The position numbers were made by a program, and so were the translations under genes. Below, piece by piece: positions 41,501-53,500 of a DNA stretch of 64,000 nt (positions are counted from its first letter, which is position 1; every line of letters begins with the position of its first letter). The stretch is from contig NC_090014.1 in assembly GCF_036417845.1 (NCBI RefSeq), positions 428,553 through 492,552 on the forward strand. Reading direction: 5' to 3'. The notes beneath the pieces were generated by a model. It saw only the letters and a program-made list of their open reading frames with translations. It made no database searches and was not told the DNA's origin. Source of the stretch: Apteryx mantelli. Its lineage: Eukaryota > Chordata > Aves > Apterygiformes > Apterygidae.

Positions 41501-44500
41501 CGGGGGGGACACGGGGACGTGGGAGGACATGGGGGGGACAGAGAGACACAAGGACACGGGGACACATGGGGACATGGAGACACGGGGAGGGACACGGGGA
41601 TGTGGGGGGACACGGGGGGACATGGGGGGGATGGAGGGACACAAGGACGTGGGGACACGGGGAGGGACACGGATGTGGGGGGACATGGGGGAACACGGGG
41701 GGACAGAGGGACACAAGGACAAGGGGACACGAGAACACGGAGAGAGACATGGACGTGGGGGGACACAGTGGGGGGGGACACAGCAGAGGGACGTGGGGAC
41801 ACGTGGGGGACATGGAGCCCCCCGAGCTCCTCCTGCTCCTCGCGGTTGCCGGCCAGGCCCCCAAAACTGCCCCGAGTCACCCAAAACTACCCCGAATCAC
41901 CCCCAAAACTGCCCCCACCAGACCCCTAACTGCCCCCCCAGCCCCAAAACTTGCCCCCCCTGACCCCTAATTGCCCCCCCCAGCCTCCAAACTGCCCCCC
42001 AGACCCCTAATTGCCCCCCCCCCAGCGCACCATGAGCTCCTCCTGCTCCTCGCGGGTTGCCTGCCAGGCCCCCAAAACTGCCCCGAGTCACCCCAAAACT
42101 GCCCTGAATCACCCCCAAAACTGCCCCCCAGCCCCAAAACTGCCCCGAATCACCCCCAAACTGCCCCGAATCACCCCAAAACTGCCCCCCTGACCCCTAA
42201 CTGCCCCCCCAGATCCCTAACTGCCCCCCACCGGCGCACCATGAGCTCCTCCTGCTCCTCGCGGTTGCCGGCCAGACCCCAAAACTGCCCGGAATCACCC
42301 CAAAACTGCCCCGAATCACCCCCAAACTGCCCCCCCAGACCCCTAACTGCCCCCCCAGACCCCTAACTGCCCCCCCTGACCCCTAACTGCCCCCCAGACC
42401 CCTAACTGCCCCCCCCCGGTGCACCATGAGCTCCTCCTGCTCCTCGCGGTTGCCTGCCAGGCCCCCAAAACTGCCCCGAATCACCCCAAAACTGCCCTGA
42501 ATCACCCCAAAACTGCCCCTGAATCACCCCAAAACTGCCCCCCATACCCCTAACTGCCCCCCCAGCCCCCCCGAACTACCCCAGCCCCCCCGATTTGCCC
42601 CCCCCGCGCACCATGAGCTCCTCCTGCTCCTCGCGGTTGCTGGCCAGGCCCCCAAAACTGCCCCGAATCACCCCAAAACTGCCCGAATCACCCCAAAACT
42701 GCCCCCATCCCCCTAATTGCACCCCCCATCCCCCTAATTGCCCCCCCCGGCCCCCTAACTGCCCCCCCAGACCCCTAATTCCCCCCCCCCCGGCTCACCA
42801 TGAGCTCCTCCTGCTCCTTGCGGTTGCTGGCCAGGCCCCCAAAACTGCCCCGAATCACCCCAAAACTGCCCCCCATCACCCCAAAACTGCCCCGAGTCAC
42901 CCCAAAACTGCCCCCCAGACCCTAATTGCCCCCCCAGCTCCCCAAACTGCCCCAGCCCCCCCGATTTGCCCCCCCCGCGCACCATGAGCTCCTCCTGCTC
43001 CTCGCAGTTGCCTGCCAGGCCCCCAAAACTGCCCCGAATCACCCCCAAAATGCCCCCCATCACCCCAAAACTGCCCCGAATCACCCCAAACTGCCCTCCA
43101 GACTCCTAACTGCCCCCCCAGCCCCCCCAAACTGCCCCAGGCCCCCCCAATTTGCCCCCCCAGCCCCAGATTTGCCCCCCCCGCGCACCATGAGCTCCTC
43201 CTGCTCCTCGCGGTTGCCTGCAGGCCCCCAAAACTGCCCCGAATCACCCCCAAAATGCCCATCACCCCAAAACTGCCCCAAATCACCCCCAACTGCCCCC
43301 CAGACCCCTAATTGCCCCCCCCCCCCCGGCGCACCATGAGCTCCTCCTGCTCCTTGCGGTTGCCGGCCAGGCCCCAAAACTGCCCCGCATCACCCCCAAA
43401 TGCCCCCCATCACCCCAAAACTGCCCCAAATCACCCCCAAACTGCCCCCCTGACCCCTAACTGCCCCCCCAGACCCCTAACTGCCCCCCCCCCCCCGGCG
43501 CACCATGAGCTCCTCCTGCTCCTCGCGGTTGCCGGCCAGGCCGTAGGTCGGGATCTCGCCCAGGGTGCGGCAGAACTCGGAGGTGGCGTTGAAGACGATG
43601 GCGCCGGCGCGGGCGTCCGCCCCGGCCCCCCCCGCCGCCGCCGCCCCCCCCCCGCCGCCGCTGCACCAGCTCCAGCACCTGCCGGGGGGGCGGCGGGGGG
43701 GGTGAGCGGCGCCCGGACGCCTGGGCCCCTTCCGCAAACCCCCCCGTACAGCCCCCTCCGGTGCTCGGGGAGGGCGTGAGCGGCGCCCGGACGCCTGGGC
43801 CCCTTCTGCGACCCCCCCCCGGTGCCCGGGGAGGGTGTTAGTGGGGCCCGGACGCCTGGGCCCCCTCGCTCGGGGGGGGGGGGGGGCAGAGCTGGGTCCC
43901 CCCCACCCCTGGGTGCTGCGTGGGGGGGTGGGGAGGCGCCCGGACGCCTGGGCCCGCTCACCCGCGACCCCCCCCCACCCCGGGGTGCCGCCCGGACGCC
44001 TGGGCCCGCTCACCCGCGTCCCCCCCCCCACCCCGGGGAGGCGCCCGGACGCCTGGGCCCGCTCACCTGCATCCCCCCCACCCCGGGGTGCCGCCCGGAC
44101 GCCTGGGCCCGCTCACCCGCATCCCCCCCCCACCCCGGGGAGGCGCCCGGACGCCTGGGCCCGCTCACCCGCGTCCCCCCCCCGCCCCGGGGTGCCGCCC
44201 GGACGCCTGGGCCCGCTCGCCCGCGTCCCCCCCCCCACCCCGGGGAGCCGCCCGGACGCCTGGGCCCGCTCACCCGCGTCCCCCCCCCGCCCCGGGGAGC
44301 CGCCCGGACGCCTGGGCCCGCTCGCCCGCGTCCCCCCCCCACCCCGGGGAGCCGCCCGGACGCCTGGGCCCGCTCACCTGCGTCCCCCCCCCCCCACCCC
44401 GGGGAGCCGCCCGGACGCCTGGGCCCGCTCACCCGCGTCCCCCCCCCACCCCGGGGAGCCGCCCGGACGCCTGGGCCCGCTCACCCGCGTCCCCCCCCAC

Positions 44501-47500
44501 CCCGGGGAGCCGCCCGGACGCCTGGGCCCGCTCACCCGCGTCCCCCCCCCACCCCGGGGAGCCGCCCGGACGCCTGGGCCCGCTCACCCGCGTCCCCCCC
44601 CCCACCCCGGGGAGCCGCCCGGACGCCTGGGCCCGCTCACCCGCGTCCCCCCCCACCCCGGGGAGCCGCCCGGACGCCTGGGCCCGCTCACCCGCGTCCC
44701 CCCCCCCCACCCCGGGGCGCCGCCCGGACGCCTGGGCCCGCTCGCCCGCGACCCCCCCCCACCCGGGGAGCCGCCCGGACGCCTGGGCCCGCTCGCTCGC
44801 GTCCCCCCCCCACCCCGGGGAGCCGCCCGGACGCCTGGGCCCGCTCACCCGCGTCCCCCCCCCGCCCCGGGGCACCGCCCGGACGCCTGGGCCCGCTCAC
44901 CCGCGTCCCCCCCCACCCCGGGGAGCCGCCCGGACGCCTGGGCCCGCTCACCTGCTCGCTGTGTCCCCCCCCACCCCGGGGGCGCCGCCTGGACGCCTGG
45001 ACCCGCTCACCCGCGTCCCCCCCCCACCCCGGGGAGCCGCCCGGACGCCTGGGCCCGCTCACCTGCTCGCCGTGTCCCCCCCCCACCCCGGGGAGCCGCC
45101 CGGACGCCTGGGCCCGCTCACCTGCTCGCCGCCGGCCTCGCGCAGCTGCTGCAGTTGCCGCAGGCGCCGGCTCTTTTCCAGCTGCTTCTGCAGCTCCTGC
45201 TCGGCCTCGTCCTCCTCCAGCGCCGCCGGCGAGCCGGGGGGGGGCTCGTCTGCGCGGGGGGGGGGGGCGTCAGGGGCCCAGGCGTCCGGGGATGCTCCCT
45301 CTCTCCCTCCCACCCTGATCCCACTGACCCGGGGGGCCCAGGCGTCCGGGGGCTCCCCCCCCCACCTCATTGAGGGGCCCAGGCGTCCGGGGACTCCCCC
45401 ACCCAGGGGCCCAGGCGTCCGGGGGCTCCCCCCCCACACCCCATTGAGGGGCCCAGGCGTCCGGGGACTCCCCCACCCAGGGGCCCAGGCGTCCGGGGGC
45501 TCCCCCCCCACACCCCATTGAGGGGCCCAGGTGTCTGGGGACTCCCCCCATCTCCTCTACGACGAGGGGCCCAGGTGTCCGGGGCCTCCCCCCCACCTCC
45601 CCCACAACAGGGGGCCCAGGCGTCCGGGGGCTCCCCCCCCACCCCATCAAAGGGCCCAGGCATCCGGGGCCTCCCCCCCCCCACCCCATGGAGGGGGCCC
45701 AGGCGTCCGGGGGTGGGGGGGGGCCAGGCGTCCGGCTCACCGTCGCTGCTGATGTCCATGCTCTCGACGCGGGTGTCGTCGGAAGGGGGGGCGGCGGGGG
45801 GGGGGGCCGGGCCCTGCCCTTCCTCCCCCCCCCGGGCGCCGCCGCGGCCCCCCCCCCTTCCTCCTCCTCCTCCTCCTCCTCGGCCTCCTTGGGCCCCCGC
45901 CGGCCTCGGCCCCGCGACCTGGGGGGGGCAAAAATGGGGGGGGGAGTTAGACCCCCCCTTGACAGAGCCGCTCTTGCCCCGGCCCCTCCCACGCCCAAAA
46001 CCCCCCTCTTGCCCTCAGCCCCCCCCATGACCCCTCTATTACCCCTATTTGCCCCCCCACCAAGGATCCTACTGCCCCCCCCCAAGCGTCTCTTGCCCCT
46101 GTGAACCCCCCCCGGACGCCTGGGCCCCCCTCCGGACGCCTGGGCCCACCTGGAGCCGAAGTCTCTGCGCGTGTCCCCGCCCCCCCCCCGGACGCCTGGG
46201 CCCACCTGGAGCCGAAGTCGCCCCACGTGTCCCCCCCCCCGCCCGGACGCCTGGGCCCCCCCGGACGCCTGGGCCCACCTGGAGCTGAAGTCGCCCCGCG
46301 TGTCCCCCCCCGCGCCCGGACGCCTGGGCCCACCTGGAGCCGAAGTCGCCGCGCGTGTCCCCGCCCCCCCCGGACGCCTGGGCCCCCCCCGCCCGGACGC
46401 CTGGGCCCACCTGGAGCCGAAGTCGCCGCGCGTGTCCCCGCCCCCCCCCGGACGCCTGGGCCCACCTGGAGCCGAAGTCTCCGCGCGTGTCGCCCGGCGC
46501 CAGCGGCAGCAGATCGTCCGCCCGCAGCGGTTTCTCCTTGCGCCGGAGCCGTCGCACGCGGCGCCGCGTCTTCCGGAAGGCCACGGCCTGCGCGGGGGCG
46601 CTTACCCATGATGCCCCGGGGCTCGCGCCAACCCCCCCGGTACCCATGATGCTCCGGGGCTCACACCAACCCCCCCATTATCCACAGCCCCCCATTACCC
46701 ATGATGCCCTGGGGCTTGCGCCACCCCCCCCATTACCCACAAGCCCCCAGGGCTCACGCCAACCGCCCCTCATTACCCACAACCCCCCCATTACCCACAA
46801 CCCCCTGGGGCTCACGCCAACCCCCCCCCCCCAGTTACCCACAACCCTCCTGTTACCCACAACCCCCCGGGGCCCGTGCCAACCCCCCCCATTACCTACA
46901 ACCCCCCCCCCGGTTACCCACAAACCCCCCATTACCCACAATGCCCCGGGGCTCACACCAGCTCCCCCCCCATTACCCACAACCCCCCAGGGCTCACGCC
47001 AACCCCCCCCATTACCCACAACCCCCCCCATTACCCACAAACCCCATTACCCACAACCCCCCCCCATTACCCACGATGCCCCGGGGCTCCCGCCAATCCC
47101 CCCCATTACCCACAACCACCCATTACCCCCATCCCCCATTACCCACGATGCCCCGGGGCTCCTGCCAACCCCCCCCCAGTTACCCACAACCCCCCCCCCG
47201 TTACCCACGATGCCCCGGGGCTCCTGCCAACCCCCCCCCCCGGTTACCCACAACCCCCCATTACCCACAATGCCCCGGGGCTCCCGCCAACCCCCCCCAT
47301 TACCCACAACCCCCCCCATTACCCACAACCCTCCATTACCCACAACTCCCCGGGGCTCATGCCAACCCCCCCCGTTACCCACAACCCCCCGGGGCTCACG
47401 CCAACCCCCCCCATTACCCACAACCCCCCCCATTACCCACAATGCCCCGGGGCTCGCGCCCAACCCCCGCCCCCAGTTACCCACAACCCCCCATTACCCA

Positions 47501-50500
47501 CGATACCCAGGGCTCCTACCAACCCCCCCCAATTACCCACAAGCCCCCACTACCCACGATGCCCCGGGGCTCCCGCCAACCCCCCCCATTACCCACAACC
47601 TCCCCCATTACCCACAATACCCCAGGGCTCCTACCAACCCCCCCCAATTACCCACAACCCCCCATTACCCACAATGCCCCGGGGCTCCCGCCAACCCCCC
47701 CCGTTACCCACGATGCCCCGGGGGGGACGGGACCCACCTGCTCGTGGGGGCCGAGGAAGTCGGGGGCCAGGCGGGGGGGGGGCAGCGCCAGGCTCTGCGG
47801 CGCCCCGAGGGGGGGGGGGGCGGGAGGCCGGGCGGGGGCGGGGCCAGCGCCGGGCCCCCCCCGCCGGGGGGGCAGCCGGAGAGCCGTGGGGGAGCGGGCG
47901 GCCCCCAGCGCCTCCGCGTACTGCGGCAGCAGCTCCTGCGGCAACACGCCAAGGACACGTGACAACACGCCAAGGACACGTGACAACACGCCAAGGACAC
48001 GTGACAACACGCCAAGGACACGCCAAGGCGGGGGCGTCACGCGTGTGCGCAGGGGGGGTCACGCGTGGGGGGGCGGGCGGCCCCCAGCGCCTCCGCGTAC
48101 TGCGGCAGCAGCTCCTGCGGCAACACGCCAAGGACACGTGACAACACGCCAAGGACACGTGACAACACGCCAAGGACACGCCAAGGCGGGGGGTCACGCG
48201 TGTGCGTGGGGGGGTCACGCGTGGGGGGGGCGGGCGGCCCCCAGCGCCTCCGCGTACTGCGGCAGCAGCTCCTGTGACACGTGACAACATGTGACAACAT
48301 GCCAAGGACACGTGACAACACGCCAAGGACACGCCAAGGCGGGGGGGGTGCGTGTGCACGGGGGGGTCACGCGTGGGGGGGGGGCGGGCGGCCCCCAGCG
48401 CCTCCGCGTACTGCGGCAGCAGCTCCTGCGGCAACACGCCAAGGACACGTGACAACACGCCAAGGACACCTGAGAACACGCCAAGGACACGTGAGAACAC
48501 GCCAAGGACACGTGAGAACACGCCAAGGACACGCCAAGGCGGGGGGTCACGCATGTGCACGGTGGGGGCCACGTGTGTGGGGGGGGCGAGTCCCCCCTCC
48601 CCCAGCTCTTCCGCGTGTTGGAGCCGAGTCCAAAACACGCCGTGACACGGGGTGACACGCCACAACATGGGATGACACACGTGTTCCCGGCTCTGCGTGC
48701 TGGGACATGGGAAAAAACACGGGGCAACACAGCAGCATGGGGGGGGACAAGGGGACACACAGGGGCCCCAGGGGGACCCCGAGGACACGGGGGGACCCCG
48801 AGGACACGCCAAGGCCACGTCACCCTCTCGGGGACACGTGTCAACACCCCGGGGACAGGCGGGGGACACGCCAAGACCCTGAGGACACGGGGGGACCCCG
48901 AGGTGCCGCGTGGGGACCTTGGGGACGTGGGGAACATGCAGGGGCCACCTGGGGACCTCGAGGACACGTGGGGACACGGGAGGGGACACACGGGGAGACA
49001 TGTGGGGACCTTGCTGACACGGGGGGACATGAGAAGGGACACGCGGGGGGCCACGTGGGGACCTCGAGGACACGTGGGGACCCAGGAGGCCATTTCGAGA
49101 CCCCGAGGTGCCACGTTGGGACCCCGACAGCCCCCCGAGGGACACGTCCCCCTGCCGAGGGGCCACGTGGGACATTGGTGACACGGGGGGGAAGCGTGGG
49201 GACCTCAAGGACACGTGGGGACACGGGAGGGGCCACGTGGGGACCTCGAGGACACGTGGGGACACGGGAGGCCATTTCAAGACCCCGAGGCGCCACGTGG
49301 GGCGCGTCCCCCCGCCGAGGGGCTGCGTGGGGACCTTGGGGACATGTGGGGACACAGGAGGGGACATGCAGGGGCCACATGGGGATCTCAAGGACACACG
49401 GGGACCCAGAAGACCATTTTAAGACCCCAAGGTGCCACGTGGGGACCCCGAGGTGCCACGTGGGGATCTTGGGGACACGTGGGGACACGGGAGGGGACAC
49501 AGGGGAGCCACGTGGGGGCCTTGGTGACGTGTGGGGACACGGGAGGGGACATGGAGGGGCCACATCAGGTCCTCAAGAACATGGGGACCCAGGAGGCCAT
49601 TTCGAGACCCCGAGGTGCCACGTGGGGCGCGTCCTCCTGCCGAGGGGCCGCGTGGGGACCTTGGGGACACGGGAGGGGACACAGGGGGGGCCACATCAGG
49701 ACCCCAAGAACATGGGGGACCTGGGGGGCCACGCCGAGACCCCGAGGTGCCACGTGGGGCGCGTCCTCCTGCCGAGGGGCCGCGTGGGGACCTTGGGGAC
49801 ACGGGAGGGGACACAGGGGAGCCACGTGGGGGCCTTGGTGACACGTGGGGACACGGGAGGGGACACAGGGGGGGCCACATCAGGACCTCAAGAACATGGG
49901 GGACCTGGGGGGCCACGCCGAGACCCCGAGGCGCCACGTGGGGCGCGTCCTCCTGCCGAGGGGCCGCGTGGGGACCTTGGGGACACGGGAGGGGACACAG
50001 GGGAGCCACGTGGGGACCTTGGTGACACGCGGGGACACAGAAGGGGACACGTAGGGGCCATATCAGGTCCTCAAGAACATGGGGACCCAGGAGACCATTT
50101 CGAGACCCCGAGGTGCCACGTGGGGCGCGTCCCCCTGCCGAGGGGCCACGTGGGGACCTTGAGGACACGGGAGGGGACACAGGGGAGCCACGTGGGGGCC
50201 TTGGTGACGTGTGGGGACACGGGAGGGGACACGGAGGGGCCACATCAGGTCCTCAAGAACACGGGGACCCAAGAGGCCATTTTGAGACCCTGAGGCGCCG
50301 TGTTGGGACCCCGAGGCGCCACGTGGGGCGCGTCCCCCTGCCGAGGAGCCGCGCGGGGACCTTGGGGACACGCGGGGACAGGGGAGGGGACACGGGGGAG
50401 GTGACACTCACGGCGGGGGGGGCCGGCGGGCTCCTCGCAGGGGTCGTAGCCCGGCTTGCGGCGCCGCAGCTCCAGGCCCCGACGCGCCGCCTCCGCCTCG

Positions 50501-53500
50501 GCCAGCGCCGCGTTCACCAGCACGTCCTCGGCCTCCTCCAGCACCCCTGGGACACCGCGGGGGGACATGGGTGACACCCACGGACACCCCTGGGCACCCA
50601 CGACCCCCCCCAGCACCCACGACCCCCCCCGGACACCCACGACCCCCCCCGGGGCACCCACGACCCTTCCCCCCCCCCCCCCCCCCGGGGTGCCGCCTCC
50701 GCCTCGGCCAGCGCCGCGTTCACCAGCACGTCCTCGGCCTCCTCCAGCACCCCTGGGACACCGCGGGGACATGGGTGACACCCTGGGACACCCACGGACC
50801 CCCCCGGCACCCACGGATCCCCCCCGGGGCACCCACGACCCTTCCCCCCCCCCCCCCGGGGTGCCGCCTCCGCCTCGGCCAGCGCCGCGTTCACCAGCAC
50901 GTCCTCGGCCTCCTCCAGCACCCCTGGGACACCGTGGGGACATGGGTGACACCCTGGGACACCCACGACCCCCCCCAGCACCCATGACCCCCCCCCGGGC
51001 ACCCACGACCCTTCCCCCCCCCCCCGGGGTGCCGCCTCCGCCTCGGCCAGCGCCGCGTTCACCAGCACGTCCTCGGCCTCCTCCAGCACCCCTGGGACGT
51101 CACGGGGGGACATGGGTGACACCCTGGGACACCCACGGACCCCTCCCGGCACCCACGGATCCCCCCCGGGGTGCGGGGACACGTGGGGGGACCCCCCCGG
51201 AGCACAGGGACGTGGGGACGCACAGGGGAGCAGCATGGGGACTGGGGGGGGGGTGCAGGGACACAGCAGGGGACACAGGGACCCCGGTGGGGCACATGGG
51301 GATGTGGCAGGGGACATGCGGATGTGGATGGGGGGGGACACGGGGACACAAGGACATGGACAGGGACACGGGGACGCGTCATGAGGCCCCACCAGGACGC
51401 GAGGACACAACAGGGGACGCGTGGGGACACACGGACACATCACAGGGAGCCCGCTAGGACACAGGGACACAACAGGGGACATGGGGACAGGGCAGGGACC
51501 CTGCCGGGACACGGGGACATGGCGGGGGGGGGGGGACACGGCGATGTGGTGGGGACCCCACTGGGGCAGGAGGACACGGGGGACACAAGAACGTGGACAG
51601 GGGGACGTGCCGCAGGGACCCCACCAGGACATGGGGACACAACAGGGGACAGGGGGACATGGGGACGTAGGGGACACATTGCATGAACCCCACCCAGACG
51701 CGGGGACACAACAGGGGACACAGGGACGTGGCACGGGGACTCTGCCGGGACATGGGGACGTGTCACAGGGGGACACGGGGACATGGCAGGGACCCACCTC
51801 GGGGCCCGGAAAGGACACGAGAGGGGACAGAGGGACAGGAGAAGGGACACCAGCGGGGCACAGAAACGATGTGTGGCCACATCGGTGATGCCACCGTGAC
51901 GCGGAGGGGACACGGGGACACGTTGGGGGGACACGGGGACACCAAGAGCACCCCGCAGCGCCCCAGGAGGACGTGGGGACACGTCGGGGGACACCAAGAG
52001 CACCCCGCAGCACCCCATGGGGACACGGGGACACGTCGGGGGACACCAAGAGCACCCCACAGCACCCCGGGAGGACACGGGGACACGTTGGGGGACACCA
52101 AGAGCACCCCACAGCACCACCGGGAGGACGCGGGGACACGTCGGGGGACACCAAGAGCACCCCGCAGCACCCCGTGGGGACACAGGGACACGTTGGGGGA
52201 CACCAAGAGCACCCCGCAGCACCCCGTGGGGACACGGGGACACGTCGGGGGACACCAAGAGCACCCTGCAGCACCCCGGGAGGACACGGGGACATGTTGG
52301 GGGACACCAAGAGCACCCCGCAGCACCCCGGGAGGACACGGGGACGCGTCGGGGGACACCAAGAGCACCCCGCAGTGCCCCGGGAGGACACGGGGACACG
52401 TTGGGGGACACCAAGAGCACCCCGCAGCACCCCGGGAGGACACGGGGACACGTTGGGGGACACCAAGAGCACCCCGCAGTGCCCCGGGAGGACACAGGGA
52501 CACGTTGGGGGACACCAAGAGCACCCCGCAGCACCCCGTGGGGACACAGGGACACGTTGGGGGACACCAAGAGCACCCCGCAGCACCCCGTGGGGACACG
52601 GGGACACGTTGGGGGACACCAAGAGCACCCCGCAGCACCCCGGGAGGACACGGGGACGCGTCGGGGGACACCAAGAGCACCCCGCAGTGCCCCGGGAGGA
52701 CACGGGGACACGTTGGGGGACACCAAGAGCACCCCGCAGCACCCCGGGAGGACACGGGGACACGTTGGGGGACACCAAGAGCACCCCGCAGTGCCCCGGG
52801 AGGACACAGGGACACGTTGGGGGACACCAAGAGCACCCCGCAGCACCCCGTGGGGACACAGGGACACGTTGGGGGACACCAAGAGCACCCCGCAGCACCC
52901 CGTGGGGACACGGGGACACGTCGGGGGACACCAAGAGCACCCTGCAGCACCCCGGGAGGACACGGGGGACATGTTGGGGGACACCAAGAGCACCCCGCAG
53001 CACCCCGGGAGGACACGGGGACGCGTCGGGGGACACCAAGAGCACCCCGCGGGGACACAGAAGGACACGGGGACACGTCGGGGGACACCAAGAGCACCCC
53101 GCAGTGCCCCGGGAGGACACGGGGACACGTTGGGGGACGCCAAGAGCACCCCGCGGCGCCCCGGGAGGACGTGGGGACGCGTCGGGGGACACCAAGAGCA
53201 CCCCGCGGCGCCCCGGGAGGACGCGGGGACGCGTCGGGGGACGCCAAGAGCACCCCGCAGCACCCCAGGAGGACGCGGGGACACGTTGGGGGACACCAAG
53301 AGCACCCCGCAGCACCCCAGGAGGACACGGGGACACGTCGGGGGACACCAAGAGCACCCCGCAGCACCCCGTGGGGACACGGGGACGCGTCGGGGGACAC
53401 CAAGAGCACCCCGCAGCACCCCGGGAGGACACGGGGACATGTTGGGGGACACCAAGAGCACCCTGCAGCACCCCAGGAGGACACGGGGACACGTCGGGGG

